Assembly (NCBI RefSeq): GCF_900167535.1
Contig: NZ_FUYE01000003.1
Coordinates: forward strand, 292,414 to 356,413
DNA: 64,000 bases
Direction: 5' to 3'
Source of the DNA: Prosthecobacter debontii
GTDB taxonomy: Bacteria; Verrucomicrobiota; Verrucomicrobiia; Verrucomicrobiales; Verrucomicrobiaceae
Shown here: positions 37,785 through 48,000 of the stretch, piece by piece
How the letters are laid out: each line of letters starts with the position of its first letter
How positions within the stretch are numbered: the first letter of the stretch is position 1
The notes under the pieces: generated by a model
What the model was told of the DNA's origin: nothing
The model's input: the letters and a program-made list of their open reading frames with translations, nothing else
The model's database searches: none
Position numbers and translations under genes: made by a program

Positions 37785-38261
37785 ATGCGTTACTGGCTGC
37801 TCAAATCCGAACCCGACGTCTTCTCCTTCGACGACCTGAAAAAGCGCCCGAAGAAAACCGAACCCTGGAATGGCGTGCGCAATTATCAGGTGCGCAACAT
37901 GATGCGGGATGAGATGGCCCTCGGAGATCTGGGGTTCTTTTACCACAGCAGTTGCCCCGTGCCGGGGATCGCGGGGATTGTGAAGATCGCCAAGGAGGCC
38001 TACCCCGATCACACTCAGTTTGACCCGTCCTCCGAATACTTCGACAAAGGCAGCAAACCCGAGGAGCCCCGCTGGCTGATGGTGGACGTGAAGTGGGAGC
38101 AGGACTTCAAAACCTTCGTCACCCTGGACATGCTACGCGAGGAACCCAAGCTGGCCGATCTACTCACCCTCCGCCGTGGCAATCGTCTTTCCATTACGCC
38201 CGTGGAAAAGAAACACTGGGAGCTGATCTGCAAACTGGGTGGTCTGTCCAGTCAAGAGTGA
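37785..38261 (+). CDS. EVE domain-containing protein
   Basis: 158 residues, start MRYWLLKSEPDVFSFDDLKK at 37785. Family signature: WLLKSEP, WNGVRNYQVRNMMR, MALGDLGFFYHSSCPVPGIAGIV and the terminal LITPVEKxHW-like block (LSITPVEKKHWELI). EVE domains are PUA-like folds that read modified bases in DNA or RNA; the bacterial single-domain form (thymocyte nuclear protein 1-like) is cytosolic and of uncertain function. The longer open frame from 37710 overlaps the divergent cytochrome promoter and is unlikely to be translated. Confidence 0.95.
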   Translation: MRYWLLKSEPDVFSFDDLKKRPKKTEPWNGVRNYQVRNMMRDEMALGDLGFFYHSSCPVPGIAGIVKIAKEAYPDHTQFDPSSEYFDKGSKPEEPRWLMVDVKWEQDFKTFVTLDMLREEPKLADLLTLRRGNRLSITPVEKKHWELICKLGGLSSQE

Positions 38262-38275
38262 GGTCAATCCCATCA

Positions 38276-38293
38276 CGCCCCCTTGAGGGGGCG
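38276..38293. other. Perfect GC-rich hairpin between convergent genes
   Basis: CGCCCCC (38276-38282) - TTGA - GGGGGCG (38287-38293), 14 nt after the EVE stop and 37 nt before the end of the convergent secreted-protein gene. It has no T-run on either strand, so a terminator role is possible but unproven. Confidence 0.5.
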
Positions 38294-38329
38294 ACGGCCC
38301 TGCGTCGTGCTGCCAAGGCCGGGAGGGTT

Positions 38330-38929
38330 TCACTCCTTAGCCAATGACTCCACCACCACATCCTTCACGCTGACCGTGCCGAAGCTGAAGCCGATGCTCA
38401 GGTTGGACTTGGGGCGGGCCAGGCTGGGATGCTCGTAGGTTTTCTCGAAGTCGCCGATCTTCACGGTGGCTTGAGAACCCTTCAGCGTCACCACCACAGG
38501 GATCCACTCGCCGGGCGTCAAGGTGGGGCTCTCATTGCCCAGGGAGATGGATTTGTGGTCCTTGTCATCCGCCGGGAAGGCACGGATGCCCGTCCCCTTG
38601 GGGCTGGTGAGGAACCGGAAGACATGCCCCTCGGTGCCATTGGCGGTGAAGACCAGAGCCTTCACCGCCGCATCCGCCTTGTAGCTGAAGCGGAGGGTCG
38701 CATTCTCATAAGCGAGGTCATAGAAGATGATCGGGCCATGATCCTTGAACTTCTTGTAGAGTTCATCGTCCTGGGTGCAGGTGGCGGTGTGATCCGCAAA
38801 CCTCCACTCCCCTCGGGACGCGCGGCGGCTCTCCAGCTTGGGGTTGGAGAAGTCGTCTTTGAGCAGCGGACCATCAGCGGCGAAGAGACTGGAGGCGAGG
38901 AAAACGCTGGCGAGCAGAGGCTTGATCAT
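38330..38929 (-). CDS. Secreted concanavalin-like (DUF1080-type) hypothetical protein
   Basis: 199 residues, signal peptide MIKPLLASVFLASSLFAADG. The mature part starts LLKDDFSNPKLESRR and continues WRFADHTATCTQDDELYKKF and FRFLTSPKGTGIRAFPADDK to KSNLSIGFSFGTVSVKDVVV, a pattern of beta strands like DUF1080/LamG glycan-associated domains. Such proteins are numerous in Verrucomicrobia and are presumed to bind or act on sugars. The gene begins 66 nt after the sulfatase stop in the same direction, so the two probably form an operon for sulfated-polysaccharide use. Confidence 0.82.
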   Translation of the reverse strand: MIKPLLASVFLASSLFAADGPLLKDDFSNPKLESRRASRGEWRFADHTATCTQDDELYKKFKDHGPIIFYDLAYENATLRFSYKADAAVKALVFTANGTEGHVFRFLTSPKGTGIRAFPADDKDHKSISLGNESPTLTPGEWIPVVVTLKGSQATVKIGDFEKTYEHPSLARPKSNLSIGFSFGTVSVKDVVVESLAKE

Positions 38930-38995
38930 GATCGGTTAGGCAAGTGAATGGATGGATTGTGGTGACGGGTAGGGCGTGATCTGACTTCAGCCTTC

Positions 38996-40462
38996 TCATG
39001 GCAGCGTCTTCGCCACCCCGTTGTAGCCTGCACGCACGGTGCCGTCGGTATGGATGAGCGGCTCTGGATGGGCCACACGGCCCAGCGGACGCACGCCAGG
39101 AGCCTCGGCCCCATCCAGACCAAGGTCGTCCTTCATCACCTCCGCCAAGGCTCGCAAGCGCTTCACTTCATCGGGCTGATCTTCGGCAAGGTTGGTGGAC
39201 TCGGCGATGTCAGACTTTAGGTTATACAGATCCCCTTTATCCAGGTGCAGTTTCAGATCCCCCGAGCGGATGGCCTCCATCTTGAAGCCTCGGTAGTAAT
39301 AGAACACATCATGACCCGTGGCTCCGCTCTTGGCCTGCAAAAGGGGCGTCAGGTCCTTGCCGTCCAGCTTGCGCACAGGCAGCTTGGCCCCCGCCAGAGA
39401 AGCAAAGGTGGGCAGCCAATCCATGTGCGCGGTGATCTCCCCCGTGCTGGCTCCCGCAGGCACATGCCCAGGCCACCAGGCCAGGGTGCAGACGCGGATG
39501 CCTCCTTCGTAGGTCTGGCCTTTGGAGCCGCGCAGAGGCTGATTGTTCGAGCCGTGGTTCAGCGCTCCGCCATTGTCACTGGTGAAGACGACCAACGTCT
39601 GGCCATCCAGCTTCAGTTCGCGCAGCAGGTCCAGGATCTTACCCACGCTCGAGTCCACTTCCTGGGCCCAGTCGCCGAGCAATCCGTTCGGCGACTTACC
39701 CATGAATTCCTTGCCGGGATATAGAGGGAAATGCACCGCTGTGTGTGGCATGTAGATGAAGAACGGCCCTTCCTTGTTGGCGCGGATGATGTCGCACACC
39801 TTGTCTGTGTAGCGGCTGGTGATGGTGTGCTGTTCCTCCGCCTTCACACGCTCGATCACATTCCCGTTTTCCACCAGCGGCAGCGGCGGCTGCGCATAGC
39901 CCTTGATACCGGTTTCATCGATCCCCGTGTTATTGGCGGGCAGCTTCCGTTTCGTCGCGGCTTTGCGGTCTTCCCCTGGATTGCTCTTAGCACCTTCATC
40001 CGCAGGTCCCATGTCATTGGAATAAGGCAGGCCGTAGTAGCTATCGAACCCCTGGGCTGTCGGCATGAACTCAGGCTGATCCCCCACATGCCACTTGCCC
40101 ACACAGGCAGTCTTGTATCCTGCCGCTTTGAGCACTTCCGCGATGGTTTCCTCCTCAGGATTCAAACCCACCGACGACGAAGGAAACAGCACGTGAGGAA
40201 TGGGCAGCACACGCTTCGGATAACACCCCGTCAGCATGGACGCCCGCGACGGACTGCACACCGGAGCCGCATAGTGGCTCGTCAGCTTCATCCCTTCCTT
40301 CGCCATCCGATCCAGGTTCGGTGTGGCATTGGTCGAACCGAACGGACCGATATCCGCATAGCCCAGATCATCAATGTTGATGAGAATCAGGTTGGGCTGA
40401 TCCGCCGCGAAAGCCACCAAAGGAGAAAGAAGAGCATGGAACAGAAGACTGCGAAGGTGCAT
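38996..40462 (-). CDS. Secreted sulfatase (type I, formylglycine-dependent)
   Basis: 488 residues, signal peptide MHLRSLLFHALLSPLVAFAA. LILINIDDLGYADIG supplies the metal-binding Asp pair. APVCSPSRASMLTG contains the C-x-P-S-R motif whose Cys is converted to formylglycine, followed by GCYPKRV. FTSDNGG (metal ligands) and the Lys/His active-site regions (ACVGKWHVGD, MPHTAVHFPLY) are intact. It hydrolyses sulfate esters, probably of marine or plant polysaccharides, in the periplasm or outside. A formylglycine-generating enzyme or anaerobic maturase is not in this window. Confidence 0.96.
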   Translation of the reverse strand: MHLRSLLFHALLSPLVAFAADQPNLILINIDDLGYADIGPFGSTNATPNLDRMAKEGMKLTSHYAAPVCSPSRASMLTGCYPKRVLPIPHVLFPSSSVGLNPEEETIAEVLKAAGYKTACVGKWHVGDQPEFMPTAQGFDSYYGLPYSNDMGPADEGAKSNPGEDRKAATKRKLPANNTGIDETGIKGYAQPPLPLVENGNVIERVKAEEQHTITSRYTDKVCDIIRANKEGPFFIYMPHTAVHFPLYPGKEFMGKSPNGLLGDWAQEVDSSVGKILDLLRELKLDGQTLVVFTSDNGGALNHGSNNQPLRGSKGQTYEGGIRVCTLAWWPGHVPAGASTGEITAHMDWLPTFASLAGAKLPVRKLDGKDLTPLLQAKSGATGHDVFYYYRGFKMEAIRSGDLKLHLDKGDLYNLKSDIAESTNLAEDQPDEVKRLRALAEVMKDDLGLDGAEAPGVRPLGRVAHPEPLIHTDGTVRAGYNGVAKTLP

Positions 40463-40592
40463 GGGCCTGTCAACGGCCCTGAGGCCAGCTCATTTCATCC
40501 AATCTCATGATTAAGCTCACGGCGTTATCTGCGGATCATTCGATCAAGCCAGCTTACTCTTAAACGTTGGCAGCAGAGGTGCGCTTGGGTTC

Positions 40593-41807
40593 TTACGGAG
40601 ACAGTTTGATGCCGATAGCTTCAAACTTTGTCACCATGTCCTGCCCAATTTGGTCATCGCTGCGACCTGCGATCAGTTCCTCCATAAGCTGCTTGGATAA
40701 TGCTGCCGACGAAGCTTTATCTTGCTTGAAGACCTTGGAGAAATAACGGTGAAGCCCCGCCCCTGTTCCATCTCCATCCAGGTAACCGAAGTAGTAGGTT
40801 AATAGGATGGCGTCCAACTTGCGCTCCAGCAGCTTTTTCACCACGTTCGAGTTATCACGATTGTCCCAGGTGTCGTGCATGTAAGTTAGCATTCTTCGCA
40901 CACTGAGATCCACACCATATCCCATCTGCTCTTTGATCTCTTTTTTCAGAGTGCTTTCGAGGGCAGTGAATTGAATGGTGCCATTGCTTTGATAAGCGAG
41001 ATGACGCATGAACGACTCAAGCCCATTCGCAGTCCAGGGAGACATCCGCCCGCGCACGTCCCAATACATAACTCTCGTGGTCACACCCGCCACGCGTCCT
41101 GGTTCCTTTTGTCGGGAATCGTATTGATATCGAGCGCCGACTTTCTTCAGCCCCAGCGCCTTGAATTTGATGAACGTCTTGTCATTCTTGGACATGGCAG
41201 AGGACCGGTCATCTCCTCCCATGGCAATGTAATCATCCTCCGTCTCGGTGAGATAGATCTGGAAAAGCTTGCCCTCTTTGGGCCGAGGTTCCCAGGCCCA
41301 GGGTAATTTCGAAAAAGCGGTCTTGATCAACTCAAAGTCTGAAGCCACTTCGGACATCACTGAGCCTGCCAGGGGAGCTGTCGTGATGAACTCAAAGGTC
41401 CCGGATTGATAATGAAACTGGCGTGCAGCGGGATCTTCTTTACCCACCGTCACCGCGATGGATTTAGGATCCACGGTGACGACCCCAGCAGGCCAGACGA
41501 GAGACATCGAGGCTGGGGTCTCTGAAGGCCGACTCTGCCAATTTCGGATAAAGTCCTGATCCGGTCTGGACAGGTTGCTCACAGGCACCGCGCTCTGCAC
41601 GCCGTTGGAGAGTTTCAGGACCACATTCGGACCAGAGACTTCCACCAGTTCAGCCGTCACGCTGCGGCCATCCTGGTTGGTCCACAGGCGGCTAGCACCA
41701 GCCTGGGCTGCGGCTTCCGAATTGGCCATGCCCAGCATAAGGCCAGAGATCAGCGTCGCTGCGCGGAGAGCGTTTAGGGTAAACAAGGTGACTGGTTTCA
41801 TGTTCAT
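40593..41807 (-). CDS. Secreted protein with N-terminal SHD1-type domain
   Basis: 404 residues; ATGs at 41807 and 41801 both precede a signal peptide (LFTLNALRAATLISGLMLGM to SEAAA). Residues about 38-90 (LWTNQDGRSVTAELVEVSGP, VVLKLSNGVQSAVPVSNLS, DQDFIRNW) match the SLA1-homology/SHD1 fold found in many PVC-phylum exported proteins. The remaining 300 residues are an alpha/beta domain (KLFQIYLTETEDDYIAMGGD, MYWDVRGRMSPWTANGLESF) whose layout recalls DUF-type putative peptidases of these phyla but lacks an HExxH; I do not assign a function. It lies 210 nt downstream of the giant protease gene. Confidence 0.82.
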   Translation of the reverse strand: MNMKPVTLFTLNALRAATLISGLMLGMANSEAAAQAGASRLWTNQDGRSVTAELVEVSGPNVVLKLSNGVQSAVPVSNLSRPDQDFIRNWQSRPSETPASMSLVWPAGVVTVDPKSIAVTVGKEDPAARQFHYQSGTFEFITTAPLAGSVMSEVASDFELIKTAFSKLPWAWEPRPKEGKLFQIYLTETEDDYIAMGGDDRSSAMSKNDKTFIKFKALGLKKVGARYQYDSRQKEPGRVAGVTTRVMYWDVRGRMSPWTANGLESFMRHLAYQSNGTIQFTALESTLKKEIKEQMGYGVDLSVRRMLTYMHDTWDNRDNSNVVKKLLERKLDAILLTYYFGYLDGDGTGAGLHRYFSKVFKQDKASSAALSKQLMEELIAGRSDDQIGQDMVTKFEAIGIKLSP

Positions 41808-42016
41808 TCCAATGGAGATCCTTTTGGCGTAGGTGCGAGAGAGGGGACGATGAATACCAGGATTGGGGGAAACCGTGAAGAGAAAAGTCCGTTTCTACAC
41901 CTATCAAGAATTAGGCGACACCTTTAACACTCCCATCAAGACACCTCATACCATACTGAGCATTAAGATAAACCCCGGATGGAGATAGGCGCTGGTGAAT
42001 ACCCGCACGGCTAGCG

Positions 42017-45000
42017 TTATCGGTTGACCTTCACCCGCATGAACCGATGACGCTGGCTACCCAAAGGCACATGGTCACGCACCCGAAGCTGCGTGCTGGT
42101 ATTCACCTCCGTCACCAGTCCATCGCTACTCCAGCGCATGGGCTCGCCGGGATCATCGGAGGCTTGAACCGTGAAGGTCACATCCGTCGCATCGGGGTTC
42201 TTCGGCACGGTGATGCAGAGGTATTCATCCTCGCCGACGATGGTCGTGCCAAACTCCACCGGTGAAGGATCCGTGATCGTGGGACGAATTCCAAAAGCAT
42301 ACTCTAGCAGGTTGACCTGCCCATCAAAGTCAGGGTCCCTATCCTCAGCGGCATCTGGATCGTTGAGATAGCCTTCCCAGTGCTGAGCCTGCCACAGCTC
42401 GAATGGACTACCTTCAACTTGCAGGAGCCAATCGCGGAAGCTGACCACACTTGAATCATCCGCCTGTAGGCGAATCCGATAGTTTCCCGAGGTGCCCAAG
42501 AAGGCTTGGGTATCCACAGCATTGGCATCCGTGAAAGTGACCGCAACAGGCCCTTCACGATGGCTCCACTGGGTGGTTAGCTGAGCAGGGAGCGGGAAAC
42601 CATCGTCGGTGACCGTGGCGTCCAGAGGGTTGAAGCCAAAGGGATAGGTGGCGCTTGTGGCCATGCTGATCACAGGCGCTTTATTCAGCGGCACAATGCT
42701 CAGATTGCTGAACGTAACGGTGTTGTAGCCCACACCGCTGTTATTATTGACACTGAAACCCACCATGACGGGCGTTGTCATGATGACGGTCTGAGGCTGG
42801 CCAATCTGAGCCCAGGTGCCGGGAGAGCCCCCGACGTCAGGCGCATGAAAACCCGTGATCGTATTGCCACGCCGGATGAGGCGGACCCAACGCGTCGCCT
42901 GGGTGAAGCTCGGCACCCCGGTATTGCTTCCACCTGCAATGCTGGTCCAGAAATAGCCACTGTAGGCACTCGTTGGGATACGCCCCACCTGCACACGGGC
43001 TCCGCCATCATTCGACTCACGTATGCAGATCCCGCTTGTGGCGCTGCCCGCGCCGCTGGTGGCACTCGCATGCTTCGCGGTGACCATGAGATCGCCATTG
43101 AATTGCCAGCCATAAAACACGCCGGTTGGACTGCCCGCAATCGTATAGGTGCCGTTGCTCTCGCTGAAGGTGCCCGGCATGTTAGGTGAGACGTTGGATT
43201 CTTCCGCCATCAATGCAGGCCCTGAAGCGGTGGGCGTAAGAGTCATCTGCTCAAAGGTGGCTGTCGCAAGAGCTGATGAAGTATTGCTGGTTGTTGTTAG
43301 GCCAAGCGAGCTTCGTGGGGTCGTATAAAGCGCACTCGCTGTGCCTACAGGTACCCAGGCTCCTGGTGAACCTCCGACATCGGGCGCATAGCTGCCGGAA
43401 ATGTTTCCCGTCGCAGCCTCACGCTCGAGCTTTAACCAGACAGGGGGCACGATACCCGGCACGGAGGCCGTGAGGGTATCGGACGTGCTCACCGTGCTCC
43501 GGGTTCGCATCTGCAAGCCCGTCCCACTGAGATAGCCCAAGACCACACGCTTAGAGCCTCGCATCAGCGTTTCACGCATGGTCACACCGGCCAATGGAGT
43601 CGTAGCACCGGTGAGCGCGGTTAACCGCACCACCACACTGCCATCCCCATCGGCCTGACGCACCATGACATGCGCGGTATCGTTATTCGTTGAGGCATAA
43701 CCCGCCCCGGTGCCTTGCAGGGTAAAGACGCCGTCTTTTTCCAGGCCTGCCCCTCGCCGCGCTGTCGTTGGCCCCAGGTCTTGTGTGATCCAAGTCGCTC
43801 CGGCCAATGAGGCACCCACCACCACAGTGACCTGATCACTGACGGTGAATTGAGTGTCCGTGACGCTGCACCGCAGCACGTAGGTTCCGGGCTGCGTGAA
43901 ACTCACTGCGGTGCTGAGAGCGGTGGGCGTTTCAAACGAAGCCTGGCCCGGTCCACTGACACAACTCCATGCATAAGCGAGCGCTGTTGGAAAGCCGTCA
44001 TCGGTAGCGGTCGCGGTGACGACGATGCCATTGCCCTCAGCAATCAGCGGACCTTGCGCCGTGGGGCCTGAGATGAACACCACCGGAGGACTGTCATTGT
44101 CTTCAATAGACACATCATCATAGCCCTCACCTCCGATATCATAGCTCCCCGAAGCAAGCTGGAGCGTCACGACTTCACGCCCTTCCGTGATCGAATCGTC
44201 CACAGGCACGACAGCAATCGTTCGACTGCTTTGATTAGCGGTGAAGGTCACGGTGGAACCGATGGAGGTGTAATCCGTGCCATTGGTCGCTGTGCCCGTG
44301 CGCGTCAGGTTCACCGTCAAGGAACTGGTGATGGGGTCGGTTCGTGTGAGGGTAAATTCACCGGGATTTCCTGAAGTCTCTGAGGCATCGGGATCGCTCG
44401 CCACCAGCGTGACGGTGCTGCGATCGTCATCCGCGATGGTGACTGTTGCGGAAGATGGCGAGCCGACGATGTAAGCCGCATCGACACTTATCGTGAGGAT
44501 CGTCGTTTCCGGACCTTCGTTCGCCGTGTCTTGGAGCGGCGTGACCAATCGACGCGTGTAATTGAATCCTGGCTGAAAGGTCACGCTCGTGCCGACTCCG
44601 GTGCGATCTGAATTCGTCGAAGCCGTGCCGCCCACGGTGTAATAAACGGTTAGCGAACTATCGGTTGGGCCGGTTCGATAAAAGGTAAACTCCCCAGGAT
44701 CCAAATCAGCTTCTGATGCCAGCGGATCGGTGGCAACGAGAGTGATCACCGGCTTATCATCATCAATGATGGTGAAAGTATGAAGATCGAGGCTGCCCAG
44801 TCGAGCGCCTGTCGGGTTGGCAAGCGTCAGGGAGAAAGTCTCATCGGACTCGGCCAGACTGTCGTTCACCAGAGTCAGGGGAATGCTTTTCACCGTTTCC
44901 CCCGCTGCGAATTGCAGGGTGCCGGAAGCGGAGACGAAGTCCGCATTCGTCGCGATTCCCTCGGCCATGGTATAGCCCACACTGATGGCAGTCATGGCTG

Positions 45001-48000
45001 GCGAACTCAGCGTCACAAGGACCTGCTGCCCCACACTCGATTCAACTCCACTCGAAGCCGCTGAAGCAAAACCGACATACGGCACCGAAGACGGCGCATC
45101 GTTGTCCTCAATGGTGTAGGTAAACACGGTGTTGGCGCTGGCAAGCTGCGCTCCATAAGGATTCCTCAGCGCGATGTTCAGCTTCTCGGTGTCTTCGTGA
45201 ATGGTATCATCGATAACGTTAAAAACGAGGTTCTTCGTTTGCTCACCGATGCCGAAATGCAACACGCCGTTGATCAAATCATGATCCAAGCCGCTGCCCG
45301 CCGCATCTGTCAGAGGACGTAGGCGATAGATGAACTCGCCGCCTTCATTGAGCTGAGACCCGCAATAAAACATGCGGCCATTCATGTGTGCGCTTTCGCG
45401 AGCCATGACACCCGCTTGAGCATTCCAGGTGCCGCCATCGTGGCTGGTCACGCGAGCGATCAACGTGAAGTCACCAGAGATCGGCATCGCCGCGAACTCG
45501 CATTCATCGACGTTTCCTCCGATGCTGGCTCCGCTGCCACTCAGAGCATGGGTGCCTCCATTCTGTTGATAGCTGCCTTCGGCCAACACAAAGCCGATGG
45601 AGCGCTTGACGAATCGAATGCCTCCCGGTGGTGCGGGTGTGAGGGAGACATTGTCAAACGTGGCGTCACTGACGGAACCATCCAAGCGTGCCGAGACGGC
45701 AAGGCCAACAAGCATCTCGGAAGATAAAGCGACGGTCTGACTGTTCCCCACGGTGGTCCAGCTTGAGCCATCATTCGACATGGAGGCCGTGAAGGTTTCC
45801 CCCACTCGCTGAAGCTGAACCCAAGCGGGCTTTTTCAGCATGGCAAATTGAGTGTGATACGTATTGTTAGACCCGGGGGTATTGCGTGAGTAAATGTAGA
45901 AGCGGTTGTCCAACGCCATCAGTGAGGCGTAGTAGCGCACACTCGCTCCGATGCTTTCACGGAACATCACGCCAGCGCGGGTCGAATTGCCGCCTCCGCT
46001 CATGGAGACGACACGTGCTGTGATCGTGCAGGTCGGTGAAGTGCCATTGATGGTGAAGTAAGCCGTGCGGATGTTATCGCTCGATTGGCTCGAGCTGAAA
46101 CCCGGATTCCCCGCACTGAAGGTGTAGGTGCCATTACTCAGGCTGCTGGTCGAACCGGGATTGGTCGTGCCAATCGTCAAATGGGTGGGGCTCGCAGAGG
46201 CCGACGCGCCCAGTGCCAAGTTGGTGATGCTAACGTTGTCAAAAGTCACCGCCGCCGCTTGCCCGCTGGTGCCGGAACCCGCAACGAGAGCCACCAGATA
46301 ATTGCTGGTGCTCATGTTATTGGTCACAGAACCCGCCACCTGCCGCCAAGTCGTGCCATCGAAGGATATAAAGCTCGTCATGCTGCTGCCATCACGCACG
46401 GCACGCACCCAATAGGGTGGAGCATTGACAAATGTGGTGCTGTTCATGCCGGAGCGGCTTGAACCGACAATACCTCCGTCGATTTCATAATCCACGGTCG
46501 TCGGTGTCGTGGCGGCGTTTGTGAGTGAAACCGGGATAGAAACTTGCCCGACATTTTCTGAGCCAACCGACCCCGAGCTATCAAAGCTAACCAGTTGGGT
46601 GCTCGTTTCATTGTCGGTGATGAGAATCTTCGCGCTGTCATTGCCGATGGCATAACTTCCAGCGCTGAGGTTGAGGATGATAGTCTCCGTGCCTTCAAAG
46701 GCGGAGTCATTGGTGATCACCACAGGCACATCCACTCCTTGCGTTCCGGATGGAATGACCACCGTCCCGCTCAAGGTGTTGTAATCCACGCCATTCGTGG
46801 CGGTGCCGCTCAGGGTGTAGTTCACTGTAACCGCCACATTTTGCGGTCCGTCACGACTGATCCAAAACTTGGTGGGGTTACTCGTCGTGCCTTCTGTCGC
46901 GGTATAGGCGTTGCCGGATGTACCGACCTGAGCATCCACAAACACCGTGGGTTGTTCATCATCGAGAATTCTCAAGGTGGCCGAACTCGTGGGTCCGAAA
47001 CTTTGATACTGACTTGAAGGCGTAATCGTCAGCGTGACCGTCTCCCACTCTTCTGGCAAACTATCGGCGAGAGGCACTACCGAGAGGTTGCTCACGACCG
47101 GCACACCGTCGGCCAAAGTGAGCGTGGTGCTGCCGGAGAGAGCCGTGAAATCCACGCCACTGGTGGCTGTGCCAGTGATGGTGTAGTTGACCGTCAGGGT
47201 GCCCGTTCCAGCACCACGAGCCGTGATTCGGAAGTTCCCGTTCGTGGATGGCTCGGCTGCATTCGCGGTCTGGACCACATCCACTTGCGGTGTATCCCCT
47301 GGATGATCCAGAATCGTGATCACGGCACTGGAGGCCTCGCCGACTTGATACAGGGTGGAGCCTGAGCCCAGCCTGAGCAGCACGTTTTCAGTGCCTTCTC
47401 CCACTTCATCATATCGAGGGAGGATGGTGACACTGGCACGGGTTTGACCCGCAGGGATCACCAACGAACCTGGGAGCGCGTCATAATCGACACCATGGGT
47501 GGCAGGGACACCATTGTTGTGAGTGCCTGAGACGGAGTAATAAACGGTGAGATCCTTGCTGATATCGCCGCTGCGGGTGACGATGAAGGACGCTGTGTCC
47601 GCTTGAGTGTCTGGCAGAGCGAGATTCACCTCAGCACCTTGAGCATCACCCGCAGATACATTCACAATCTGGACATCATCATCGACGATGCTGACTGTGA
47701 CAGCATTGGCGAGTGGGTCGGCCAGATGATTGACGCCGCTGGTGATCTTGACGATCACGGTTTCCAAAGCCTCCGCGACATTGTCATTCACCGGGGAGAT
47801 TTGAAACGTCGTCGATTCGGCTCCAGCCGGAATCGTTATGGAGGGAATCAGCAGTGCATAGTCAGGCCCCATGCTCGCCGTGCCACTGCGTGCAATGGGA
47901 ATGGATAAGGCCGCATCCACAGGACCACTGCGGGTCAGCTTCAGTACTGCAGGCTCACCCGATCCCTCAAGGGTCGAGGCGTTCACACTGGTTAGGCTGA

